Shown here: positions 27,301 through 39,300 of the stretch, piece by piece
How positions within the stretch are numbered: the first letter of the stretch is position 1
Layout of the letters: each line of letters opens with the position of its first letter
Source of the DNA: Sindora glabra
Taxonomy: Eukaryota > Streptophyta > Magnoliopsida > Fabales > Fabaceae
Assembly (NCBI GenBank): GCA_020226215.1
Contig: CM035227.1
Span: 108,731,732 to 108,795,731, forward strand
Direction: 5' to 3'
Length of the DNA: 64,000 nucleotides
Notes under the pieces: generated by a model
What the model was told of the DNA's origin: nothing
Database searches by the model: none
Seen by the model: only the letters and a program-made list of their open reading frames with translations
Program-made: the position numbers and the translations under genes

Positions 27301-30300
27301 TGTTGATGTCACATTCTTTGAGTCTTCTTCATTTTTCTCTTTTTTCACAGAATTTACTCCAATAACTGATGTTTTATCTATTCTTTTTAATAGTCCTACA
27401 CTTGCAACATCTCCATAGGTTAAGCCTCTAATTACCTATCAGGACGACCTCGTCCAGCTCAACTTGTTGAAAATTCAATTGATTCAACACCACCTCAAAT
27501 TACGGCAAAAGCACCTATAGACCCATGTCTTGTGCCAACATCATTTCCAAAATCCAATCCACCACAAAGTCCAGACAGCCTTCCCATTACCCTTCGAAAA
27601 GGTAACTATTCACAAAACCCATACCCTGTTTATAATTTTCTCAGTTACCATCGTCTATCTACATCCCACCATGCTTTTGTTTCTGCTTTATCCTCTACCT
27701 CCATTCCTAAAACTATATAGTAAGCTCTCTTTCACTTAGAGTGACATCAAACAATGTTGGATGAAATGACCATATTACACACCAATGGTACATGGGAATT
27801 ATTATCCATGCCTGTTAGCAAATCTTTAATTGGATGTCAGTGGGTATTTACTATTAAAGTTAGTCCTAATGAAAAGATTGACCTGTTAAAAACTTGACTC
27901 ATGGCAAAAGGCTTTACTCAAATTTTTAGCCTGTATTATAGGGATACATTTCTACTTGTTGCAAAAATTACCTCAATTTGCCTTTTTCTTTCTCTAATTA
28001 CAATTCATCATTGGCCTTTACAATAGTTAGACAGTAAAAATACCCTCTTGCATAGTGATGTTGAGAAAGAAGTTTACATGGAAAAATCACCAGGGTTTGT
28101 TGCTTAAAGGAGACTTATCTAGTTTAGTATGTAAATTGAAGAAATTTCTTGATGACATTAAACAATCTCCTCAAGCTTAATTTAGGAGATTCAATAAAAT
28201 TCGGGATTTTGGCATGCAACAAAATAAAGCTAATCACTCTATTTTTTATCACTCTTCTATTTTTGGTCAAATATACTGAGTTGGTTATGCTGATGATTTA
28301 GTGAGTAAAGGAGATGATTACAAGGGTATAGACCAACTTAAAACACATCTATCTTATCACTTCTAGACCAAGAACCTTGGGAAACTTCATCACTTTTTTG
28401 GTATTGAGATAGCACAATCTCAATTTAGTATCTCTATTTATCATAAGAATGTGCTTTTGATATACTGAGTGAAACAAGTATGATGGAGTGTAGGCTAATT
28501 GACACACCAATGGATCCAAATATAAAACTTTTGCCAAATCAGGGGGAACCTTTTTTAAATCTAGGAAGATATCGAAAGTTTGTTGAAAAGTTGAATTATC
28601 TTACAATCACTCAACATGATATCTCATTTGCTATAAGAATAGTGAGGCAATTTCTCAACTTGCCCTATGAAGTTCATTAGGATGCTATTACATGAATTCT
28701 CAAATACATTAAGGGAAGTCCAAAAAAATGATTGTTATATATAAGTCCAAGCTACACTCAAATTATTGGGTATTCTAATGCAGATTGGGTTAGGTTTCTA
28801 AGTGATCAACAATCCACTCCTTTATATATGTTCTCTTTGGAAGAAATTTCATTTCATAAAAGAGTAAAAAGTAAAATATGATAGCAAGATCAAGTGCAGA
28901 AGCGAAGTATCGAGCTATGTCATTAGCCATATGTGAACTCATATGGTTGAAACAGTTATTACAAGAACTTAAATTATATCAATCAAGTCCTATGAAATTT
29001 ATGTGATAATTAGGCCACATTGTACATTATCTCAAACCTAGTCTTTTATGAGAGGATTGAACATATTGAACTTGATTGTCACTTCATCCTTCGAAAGGAT
29101 AACTTCGAAAGAAATCAACACTGTTTTTGCAAACTCTGATAATCAACTAATTGATATTTTTACAAAATCTCTCCAAGGGCTAAGAATTAATTATATATGT
29201 AACAAGCAAGGTGCATTTGATATATATGCTCTAACTTGTGGAGGAGTGTTGAAATTATATGCCTTTTCAGAAAATCATTCTAAAATGATTCTAGATATGT
29301 ACATATTAGAAAATTATTTTATATCAATACTTTTCCTTTTTAACTTGATTAGGATTAGAATTAGCATTACAAATTTGATTGTGATATCTTTGATTGATTA
29401 CAACTTTCGTATATGAATAGACTTTCTAGCTGTAGTTAATTGCTCAAGCCATTTTTCAACAATCCAAGTGCTATCTATTCCAAGTGTGTCACAAGAATTT
29501 AATGGAAGGCTAGCATATTAACCAATAATAGCAAGCATGTACTACACGATTTTGGCTAAAGAGTACTGGCTCACGACATTTGTTATTAGAGCCTAGTTGG
29601 TGCCAAAAGGCCAAAATTGAATAGGCTACAATTGGTTTGGATGCAACTTATCTAATGCTATATAAAGGATGTGTTAGGTGATCATTTTCAAACTCAAAAA
29701 AGTCATTATCAAGAACTTGACTAAAGGGTGGTAGATGTTGGATCAACTCAAAAAGTTAGTATGCAAGAGGATGATGCATCCAAGGAATCATGGATTGGTC
29801 CATTAGGTGCAAGCATTGTGCCAGAGGGCTACCTTGCATTGCACAGGACATCAATTGTGCGCTTATTCATAGTAATGCCATTAAAGGATGCAAAACAACC
29901 ATCCAGAATGATGAGTGAATTGACAACCTATCCAAAAGAAGAAACTTTGATCTTACTAGAGAGCTTGACTATTTTCGAAGGGATCTATGGAGTTGGAGGG
30001 CGAAACATTAGTCATATGGAGATACAAGGCCACAATTGAAAGGTACGAGTGGATTACTCTAGAGAAAAGAGTCCAAAATTGTGTCAGGACATAGATTCGA
30101 AGAAATTGAAGTTATGTGCACAATTATGTAAGGCATTAAGTGGAATACAATGCTCTCCTACAAGATTCTTCAATATAATAGACTAGACTAAATACTTGCT
30201 TTACAAAGTAACAACAATGATTCGGAAGAGGGATAACAGACTAACATTACATAATCGCATTATCAAAAGATTATGGCAATGACCATGAGTTCGCGTTTAT

Positions 30301-33300
30301 TTGTGCACAAGCAAAGTGAAGCTCAAGTTAGAGTAGAGAATGTTTCATGCTCAAACCCCTTCTAGATGTTGAAGTAGAGGAGTTATCAGAGGATGCGCTT
30401 GAAGAAGTTATAAAAGGATGCGCAAAGAAGAAGTTATGAAGACCACTGTGCTAAGGAGCATCAACTCCAAATGGGCTGTGATGATTGATAAGATGTCAAA
30501 GGGTGTCAATTTAAAGAGAATCAGAGGATTCAATCAAGTGTGAAAATGGCATTATGAAGTATAATGAGTTTTAACCAAATTCAACAAAAGCGGCTTGTGA
30601 GCAAAGTTAGAGGACTATGCGTAGATCAAGCGTAAATTTTAGCTCTTGCATTTGTACAATGAGGCATTAGGTGTAAGACATTTGTTAGTAGGCAATTTTG
30701 AAGGCTAAGCATTGCTCATGAGCTATTGAGTTAAAGCGCATTTTTTCCTATGAAGGTGACATACGTGAAAGCTTCAAAGGCAACAAGTAAATAGTTGCAG
30801 AGGCAACAACTTATTAAATAAGTTACAGAGGTAAGAAGTTTGGAAGAGCTAATGGAAAAGCAATGTTAGAGGATGTTAGAACACATTGAAGTGAGTTTAC
30901 AAAGGTAACTTTTTAAAAAATTTGTGAAGAATGCATTTGGCTAAAAGGATACTAATGTTACAAAGACAACAACCCAACTCGAGATTAAGAACATTCATAA
31001 TGCTAAAAAAGGCAAGCATGTGTTGTTGAGATAGTAACTCAAAGGAGTAAGTTGAAGATCAACATAAAGTTTCAAGAGAGTACATAGATTCTTCATGAAG
31101 TCATGTTAAATTAAAGTATCAATGAGGAAATTAACATTTGAAGTAAGAGAGAATGTTACAAGATAATTGTGACAATTTCGACAAGTAAACATGCTTGATT
31201 TTAAACAAAATTTGACAAAAAAATAAGTATATTGTAGAGGCCCTGTGGCTAAAATTAGGTGTCAAATCATCCTATATACTATTTTTCCCTATTATCCCAA
31301 GTATATGGGGTATTTTGATAATTTTGAAATAGTTGGAGAATTCAAAGGAGTTCAAAAAACTTGTATTTATAATCCTCACATTTTAATCACTGTGTCGGTA
31401 TATTACAATACTAATTTGACACCTAAAGAATTGCGAAAAGGACTCATGATGACTTGAAAAAAATATGTCTGCTTATGCTAAGTAGGTTTTTGTTCAAAAT
31501 ACTCTTTAAAGAGATAAACTGTTGAGAGGCTCGACAAGGCACCTTAACACTAGACTTGGGACTTGGGTATGTTGGCTTGCCCTACACACTTAACAATGGA
31601 ATGAGGCATAAACTAAGTGAATAGAACGTCCCTCTCCCTATTCAAAATTGTCCATTTCGGCCCGTTGTGTCTAAAGGCCCCTTATATGAGGGGATCTTGT
31701 AACTTGGTATGTGCAGATGCTTCAGCAATATTTAATTGTGACTTGTGGACTTGAAAGTTTCACTATTTATTTTGAGCATGCCACGAGAGTTTACTGGGAA
31801 GGCTGGTATGTTCACCCAGAGTAACAAACATGCGCCGCACGATTTCAGTTAAAGAGTTACCAACCCGTAACATAATGCCATGCAATTTTATTAGGGCACT
31901 TTTCCCTAATGCTTATGGATGTATGGTCCAAAAATTCCTAGAGTTGGATAAAAGCATTCACCATTTTTCTAGATTTTGGATGTTTTAATATTTGCATATT
32001 AGAGTTAACCGAGATAACTGTAAGCTACCCAAACTCTTAAATTTCAATGAATTTATGCTTACTAGCAACTACCTTGTGGGACCTATTTGAGCTTGCCATT
32101 CTATTAGTAGCAGTTCATGTCAAGCGTGTCAATCAGTAAAGGATGTATCATAAATCCATCAAATGATGTATGGCACCATGATTTGACTTATCAAAGTTCA
32201 AAGAGAAAAGTATGAATTAACAAAAAAAATGCAGAAAATTAAAATTTTAGCACATTTCATTCCAGTACTTCTTCAATAATAAATCCCCAAATGACACATT
32301 CTTCAAGTAAACTAGCAACCATGAGAATAGATAGATACTCACAGCCAAAACCAAGAAAGGTATGACTTCCATGATAATTAATGTAGATTTTACTCCAATA
32401 GCACTGAAAAGTCCAACGGATCCCAGGACAGAAAGCATGACAAGTGCAACACCCGAAAGACCAAGCAATACCTGAATGCCATTTGAATAAAAAAATAAGT
32501 AACATCAAGTAATCAGAAGTTCAATTTTTTAAGAATTATTTCCTAAAGACATGATGCAGTCATTGAAATGCATGATAGACAATAAAAGCATTCAATATGA
32601 TATGAAATTTGCAATATTTGCATTAAAAGCCATAAAAGGACCAACAATTTTTCCATTTTTTGATACAAGGAAAAAAATTCATAGAAGAAGGAATACAAAA
32701 CTATAGAACGAGACATCCTCTAGGAAAAGGCAGCAAAAAGGCTACAAACCGCAACAAAACAAAATAAATCAAAATATCTAATAACACAAATTCCTAATCC
32801 CTCCGCAAAACTGACAAGCACATCCCACAAGAAAGGAGCAGGTTGAGTTCCCATTGTAAAAATCCCACAGCTCCTTCCAACCAAAGACCCTATAAAGCAT
32901 CTAACTAGACACAATCTCAATAAGCCCTTAGGTCCTTATGTTTGGTTGTTTACCAAATTTGCTAAGGGCAAACCCAACGAACTAAGACAAAGCTTGTTCC
33001 ATGACTGCCAATCACACCAAGGAATGGAGGTCAACCTTTTTTGTCCAAAATTTATCATGCATCATCAATAGCATTGATCATGACAATGAACATCAAAACA
33101 AGAATTAACTACACAAAAGCACTTAAACATATGTGTGGATAACACAACTAAATGTTTGAGTTACATATTTGATTTAAAAAATAAAAAGAATCAGAAACTC
33201 CAAGAAATGTAAGCACAATACCTTGGATGAGAGGTAGAAAGAAGATAGATGCGGTGTATCACCCAAGGTTACTGATATATAAGCAAACATCACAATATAG

Positions 33301-36300
33301 CTCACCTAATAAACAATTGGAAAAGAAATTTAGTGCACATTCCAATAAAGCATAGAACCTTATTTAAGTTATAATAAGCAAACGAAATACTTCTTAGACA
33401 CAAGGAAGCAATCATTCCCACATTATGAAGCAAAAATCCAGTCCTTCATTATCTTACAAGTATTGTTAAGACATCTGCAGTGCTCTCTCTCTTTAATTCT
33501 TCCTCAATTGAACTCTCAGATGAAAATGACAAAGTCAGATTGCTAGACTGCACCATTGGCAGTAATTGCTCCTGTCAAATGTATAATTAATTCAGAAGTA
33601 CGTATGAGCTGGGAATGACATGGAAAATAATAGTTCAAAGAATCTGCACACCAAGCATTGAGATGTACTATATCATACAAAAAGCAGTTGCACAATGCCA
33701 CAATTTACTCAAATATTTATAATTTTTATAGGAAAAGAAATAATATTAAAGGAAAGAGAAAAATACAAGAAACGAGGATAAGCAATCCTCAATCAAGAAA
33801 GAACTCAAGTATTCATATTGAATAGCATCTCAGACTTTGATGTCAATTAAAATAATTAAACCTATATATGATACAAAATATAGTACAATAAGTCCACAGA
33901 ATACAGCCATTTAATTATTCAAATTTTAAATGCAGCATGGATCAGCATCAATCTTACACCTGTTTAATGCCTACATCCAGAAACAGAACAGGCAAATCGC
34001 AGATGTAAAAACATCCACTGTAATGCCAAATTGTCACCTGTTTAAGAAACCTATTGCACTAAGACATGCTAGGGTAAGAAACAGGAAGATCCTGTATTTC
34101 TTTTTTCTACACCAGAGAGTAGACATTCAGCATTCATAGTTGACACTCTAGAATACCCTAATTCTGCCTCAGGGGATGCTATGATATATATAGGCCTAAT
34201 CAATCCTGTATTTATAACTTGGCTGAAGAATATGGACCATGTGGTTGGGCTAGCTCAGATTTTGAGCCAGTACTCAGTAGCTACCTGGGTCATTGCACCC
34301 CGTCCAAAGGACACTGGCAGCATCTGTTGGAGACAATTTAATAAAGTACCATGGGCTTGCTTGCAGCACACCAAAAGTAAAAGGTATAAGTGGCATAGTC
34401 TATTTCAGTGCCTCAACATAAATAGAGTATTAGGGTTAAATCTGTATGTATTGGTATTGAGCCATCTTATCATTCTCTAACAACTTTTCTGCATTTTCCC
34501 TAATCTCTCCTAGTTTCTTTGAAACAGTTTCCTTCACTCTTCTTAACCTAATTTGCTAACAGCCACAAATAGATTATACTTCACACATGTCAGCTGTAAA
34601 ACTCCCCCTTCATGTACCCACACACCAAAAAAAAAAAAAAAAATGCTGCAAATCTTCCCCTCCATGACAATCAATCAGTTGCCCAAGAACCTTTTTTAAT
34701 TTAAAAAAAAAAACGGTTTTATTGAAAGGATAGAATAACTACAAAAAAGGAAGGACAAGAGATTTCCATTAAGAGCACATTGTAAATGAAAAACTAAAAT
34801 CTCTAAATCAAGATAGCTTTCCAATCTAATCTCTGTGCAAAACCATAGGAGTCCCTTGAGAAAACCATAATAACATGTGGAGAGATATTATTTATAAAAT
34901 CATTGTCTCTATAAGGTACACAAAAATTAATAACAATGCTGTAGTCAAACCTTAGCTAACTGAATGAAAGCCTTTTCCCAAGCAATTGCTTTCCCATTCT
35001 CATTTCCAACTTCAGTAATTGCATTATTGACTGGGTAGGTAATTACAAATGCAGAGGCCTGGAATATGGTAAGTAGTGTAAATTCAATATAATGATAGAC
35101 ATGTAAGCCTAACATGAATCTCTTACCTCAGAATAATTATTTCCAGAAAACCCTCCCAATGCAGTGGTTGGGTCAAGGGGAGCCTTAAAAGCACTCAAGC
35201 ATGTCTCAGCTGAACTGTAATGCTGAAGGCAAAAAATTGGAAAAATCAGGAGAACAAATCACTTGGAAACATTGCAAAATAAGTCTGAAATGCAAAAGCA
35301 ACAACCCATGTACACATTGTAACTATAAATAAGCGAGACCATCTTGGATGAAAAATTAAAATAAATAAATAAATAAACCAGAGGCTTTATATCCAGAATT
35401 GCACAATTTTCAGCTGGAATTAATTCAGTGTTTTCTATATGTTAGGAATTCTTCCGTACAGTTCTTGCAATGTAGTGTATCTTTTTGTCTCTTTTTGTCC
35501 ATTAATTAGACTCTCTAATGATCTGATTGTCAACCCTCAGGTACCCAAACCAATCATACACAAAACTTGTAAGTAGAAATTCAAGAATGCCATCTGAATA
35601 ACAAAAACTACAGTAAACAGCTAAGTAAAGCTTACCTGAAAACAATACTCGGCATGCTCAACTCCTCCGTAATTGTCATAATTTTCAGGGTCCATTTGAA
35701 AATACTATCAGAAGACAAAATAATCATATAAACAAAGACATCAATATTATACAAATAACTCACTCATAAATTGAAAGGGTCAAATAAGAACAGCCAGTTG
35801 CCTGTATTGAACACACATACTTTTAGATACAATGTTAGTTAACAATCAATCAAGTACTAATCAAATTGGGTTTACTTGTGTGGCACCCAAAGTAAGGGGA
35901 ACAAGTGTTTTTGAGTCCTACTACATCTATAAAAAAGCAGGGCTTAGGGTAAGTCTCATGATGTATTGGCAGTCTACCATTCAATATTTTGTGCTCCGTT
36001 CAATTACTATCTCTTGCCTCTCTTCTTTAATCATTTCCCCATTTCTTCTCAAATTCTAATTTCTTAAAAAGAAGACAGCCCAAGAATGATTTTAGTATTA
36101 GGAAAATGGGGGCAGCAACAATGACCAAGTCCGTGACCATTAGGTCAAAGGGGCTTTACTATCACGTCAAGAACCAATTTATCCTAAATGTTGGGCTATT
36201 ACAAAAGGGCACATGAATGGATTTTTTTCAATTCCATATCAAGAACTAATTCATCCAAAAAGTTAAAGCAATAGGGAGAAGACCAAGGAATAGATTTATT

Positions 36301-39300
36301 GTTAATTCCAGTGGGAGCTTTGGACCAGATTATTTTCTTTATTTGATGCTACTTGGGTATGCCCCTCAAATCTGGGTTTTTTTTTTTTTTTTAAATCTAT
36401 TTATTTCAGGAATTTTGGAGGGGATAAGGATAAGAAGGTGCTTTGGGACTGTGCTCATTTTGCAATTATCGGATGCATTTGGTTGGGAAAGAAATGCTAG
36501 AATTTTAAGAAATCAAACTTGGTCAAATCTCTTTGGTTAAAAAGTTAGTTGTTTTCTTAGGAGAGTTGAACCTGCTTGATTTGCATAGAAATTGGGCAGC
36601 AATTTTGTAATAAATTTTTTAGATTACTTATCCTCTCCTATTTTAATCTTTCCCCTATCGATAAAAAATTCTTTCTTTCCACAAAATGAATGAATAAATA
36701 AATATGTCATTACAGAACCAATTTTAGTATCAAAAGTCCTTTCAGTGGGGGAAGAGGTTGTGGACCTGTAGAATGCCTTGAGTGGCACAGTCCTGGCCTA
36801 GAGGCTTCAGACAAATGTCACTTAGAGTTACTGATGATCCAGAATAGTTTGCATCAATCCCATCAACCTGATGGAAGCATAGGTAGGTGACAAGGAAGGA
36901 GTATCTGAGAAAGAGGGAAAACAACAAAATCTCAAATTACCTTTTCTTGTATTTTAAAAAGTAACTCGATGTTGCTTTCAGTCACTATACTTGGTGGCTT
37001 CCCATGCTCAGATTCAGGGATCGTTGCTATTATGAGCTTGAACACACAAACAGATTTGGAAATATGGTTTAATTTCAGATAGAATTTATAACATGGAAAC
37101 AAATTTAAAAAAATTAGCCATAAGAAACTAAATTGATGTTGCGTTCAGTCAAACAAAACATGGATTTTTACAGACCAAACTATCAAGAAACAAATTAAAA
37201 AAAAAATGGGACAATCAATATCATTGATAACATGAGACATCATCTTCTGCAAGGCAGAAGGGTACAATGACAAGATTTAGGCAGTCCACGGAGACAACAC
37301 ATGCAATCAAACTGAGCTTAACATAGTTCACTGCAGGGGATTTTGCCGCAAAAAATATCTATAATGATAGTGGCAAGCTCAAGTTGCAGGAAATATATTA
37401 AAACATTTTTCAATTACTCTGAAACTTTCATATGTGCAGCTCACCTCCATCCAGTGAATCTGTGCAACTGATTTTAAAAACATACTAAACAGTTTTTCTG
37501 GTGAAAGCCTCAAAACTTTCCCCATCATTACTCATACAATACACCAAAGAATGCCATATATAACTCTTACGACATTTTCCTCCTAATCCTGAAGCCTCTA
37601 AAATTTGCCAAAAGAACTGTTTCAACTTCCATGCATTAAAAGCACATCCAAGAACTGTTCTCCCCATTATGGTAGTAACAATATTAGCAAGAGCTCACCA
37701 AGCACAATGAAATCTATGACAATTCCAAAACTAGAAAACATAGCTAAATTTAGAATATTCAAATGAACTTGCCTGCATAGATTGTTTCATTTATTTAATT
37801 TTTTTTTTAAAAAAAAAAGAAAGAGGGAAAGAAGAATGGCTGGATATTTATCTTTTAAGCCTTTTTCTGCATTTTCTTAAGAGAAGGGAAATTGTCAGCA
37901 ATTATATCAAATGATCCATAAAGTACAATATGACAGACAGAACAAGGAAAATTATAAGCCAGACCAATACCTGTTCAATTCTGTAGAATGGGGCAAGATG
38001 GCTGTCAAAAAATTGTTTCTCTTCTGCTGCTCTACTCCCAGGACCTACCCATAACTGCAATTAAAACATCAACGGGCAGTTAACATATATTAAGATATTT
38101 CCATGTTTAATGAGTTTAAATACATTATACATGACAGGTGTCCAAAAAAGTTTCCCATTCTCAAAGGGATGGAAGAATTATTCATCATGTGAGGATAAGA
38201 CATCCTCCACAAAAGCCAAAGAACAATAAGGAAACAAACATATAGACATCAACATATAAGAAATTTTTTTATATTATTAATCTTACATGTAGAATACTTG
38301 GACCATTTCAGTAACAAACGTATGTTCAGAAAGCAACCCAATTTCAAGTGAAAGAAATTTGAAAGTAGTATTTTGTGATTTTTTTTTTTTAACAAACGAA
38401 TATATTATTAAAAGGCAAAAGAGTACACAAGAGAATAATCAATCTTCAAAAGAAAAATCTATAAAGACTAAAAACTACAGGCAAATAAACCGAGGACCAT
38501 CCAATCAAAGCTCTGGAACAGACTCCCAATTCTATAGCAAAATCAATCAAACTTATCACTTGAACAAAACCTTTAGCTCCAAGCCAAAGAGACGTGACAA
38601 ACCAAGATCAATGGCAATAATTTTATTCTTGAAAATGAAAATTATATAAATAAAGAAAAGATTACATGACAAGAGGACAAGGAAGCATCCAAAGAAGGGG
38701 GAAAAACAAAATTAGGGCAGCACTTTCTACACAAATCTGACATACTCAACTCTCTCAAGTGGACATTAGCTTTTAACCACCAAAAGGCTACAAATAAAAT
38801 CCTATCCCATTCCATAAAACAGCAAATAGAGCAAAATCACGAATTGCTCTTGACCCCTTTTCTTATTGAACAATAAGATATTATTAAGAGAAAGAAGAAG
38901 ATTACAACAAAAGAGCATAAGCAATCCTCAAAAGAAAGAAAAGCTTAAAAGACAAGTTGCATAGAAATAAAACCAAAAGAAACCATGAGCCATAAGCCAA
39001 AGTGAATAACAAATATAATCTTGCCCTACATCAAGAACATAGGCTGAAATTGCCATATAAAAGCTCCATATACCATAAAGCAACAAGCCATGTTACTTCC
39101 CTAATTGCACTTTTTCCCTTGTTATTTTCAAAAACACAGTATATATTTGAAAAGAATATGTCCAAACTCCAAAGTATCTAGACAAACCCACAAAACCCAA
39201 ACAATGAAAAAAGAATATTCCATGACAACTATACCATCTCACAACGCAGAAACAAGTGTATTAGATTCAGAACTTCTAAAACACATCAGGGAATAGAGCA

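Larger units (their letters stand above)
24365..29469 (+). mobile_element. Copia retrotransposon D, inserted in LTR of element E
   Basis: The LTRs are 24365-24574 (210 bp) and 29247-29469 (223 bp). Both begin TGTTGAAATT-TATGCCTTTT and end TCAACAAT-CAAGT. ACTAT (24360-24364) and GCTAT (29470-29474) are the flanking duplication with one mismatch. A primer-binding site TGGTATCAAACGCC starts at 24575, and a purine run (TTGTGGAGGAG) precedes the 3' LTR. Removing D restores continuity of the element E LTR with its right copy. The organisation and LTR termini resemble copia A. Confidence 0.88.
23705..31872 (+). mobile_element. LTR element E, non-autonomous, long LTRs, disrupted by copia D
   Basis: The left LTR is 23705-24364 plus 29475-29578, split by copia D. 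The right LTR is 31154-31872 (719 bp). Matching landmarks include TATTTTGATAATTTTG, AAAATTGTCC-TTTCGGCCC, CTTCCTATATAAAG/CCCTTATATGAG and the terminal block ending CACGACA / CCGTAACA. CAATG (23700-23704) and TAATG (31873-31877) flank it. A primer-site-like TTAGAGCCTAGTTGG follows the left LTR near 29585. The internal region of about 1.6 kb has no recognisable gag or pol, so the element is non-autonomous. Confidence 0.8.

Noticed and set aside
29728..30039. A 103-codon open frame in the internal region of element E as a host gene
   Set aside because: It sits between the LTRs of a retrotransposon, has no recognised domain and no sign of splicing. It is kept only as part of the element.
32720..32920. 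Minus-strand open frame between exons 14 and 15 as an extra NPC1 exon
   Set aside because: Exons 14 and 15 join in phase and continuously in the conserved domain, so no exon is needed. The frame looks like LINE or intron sequence.
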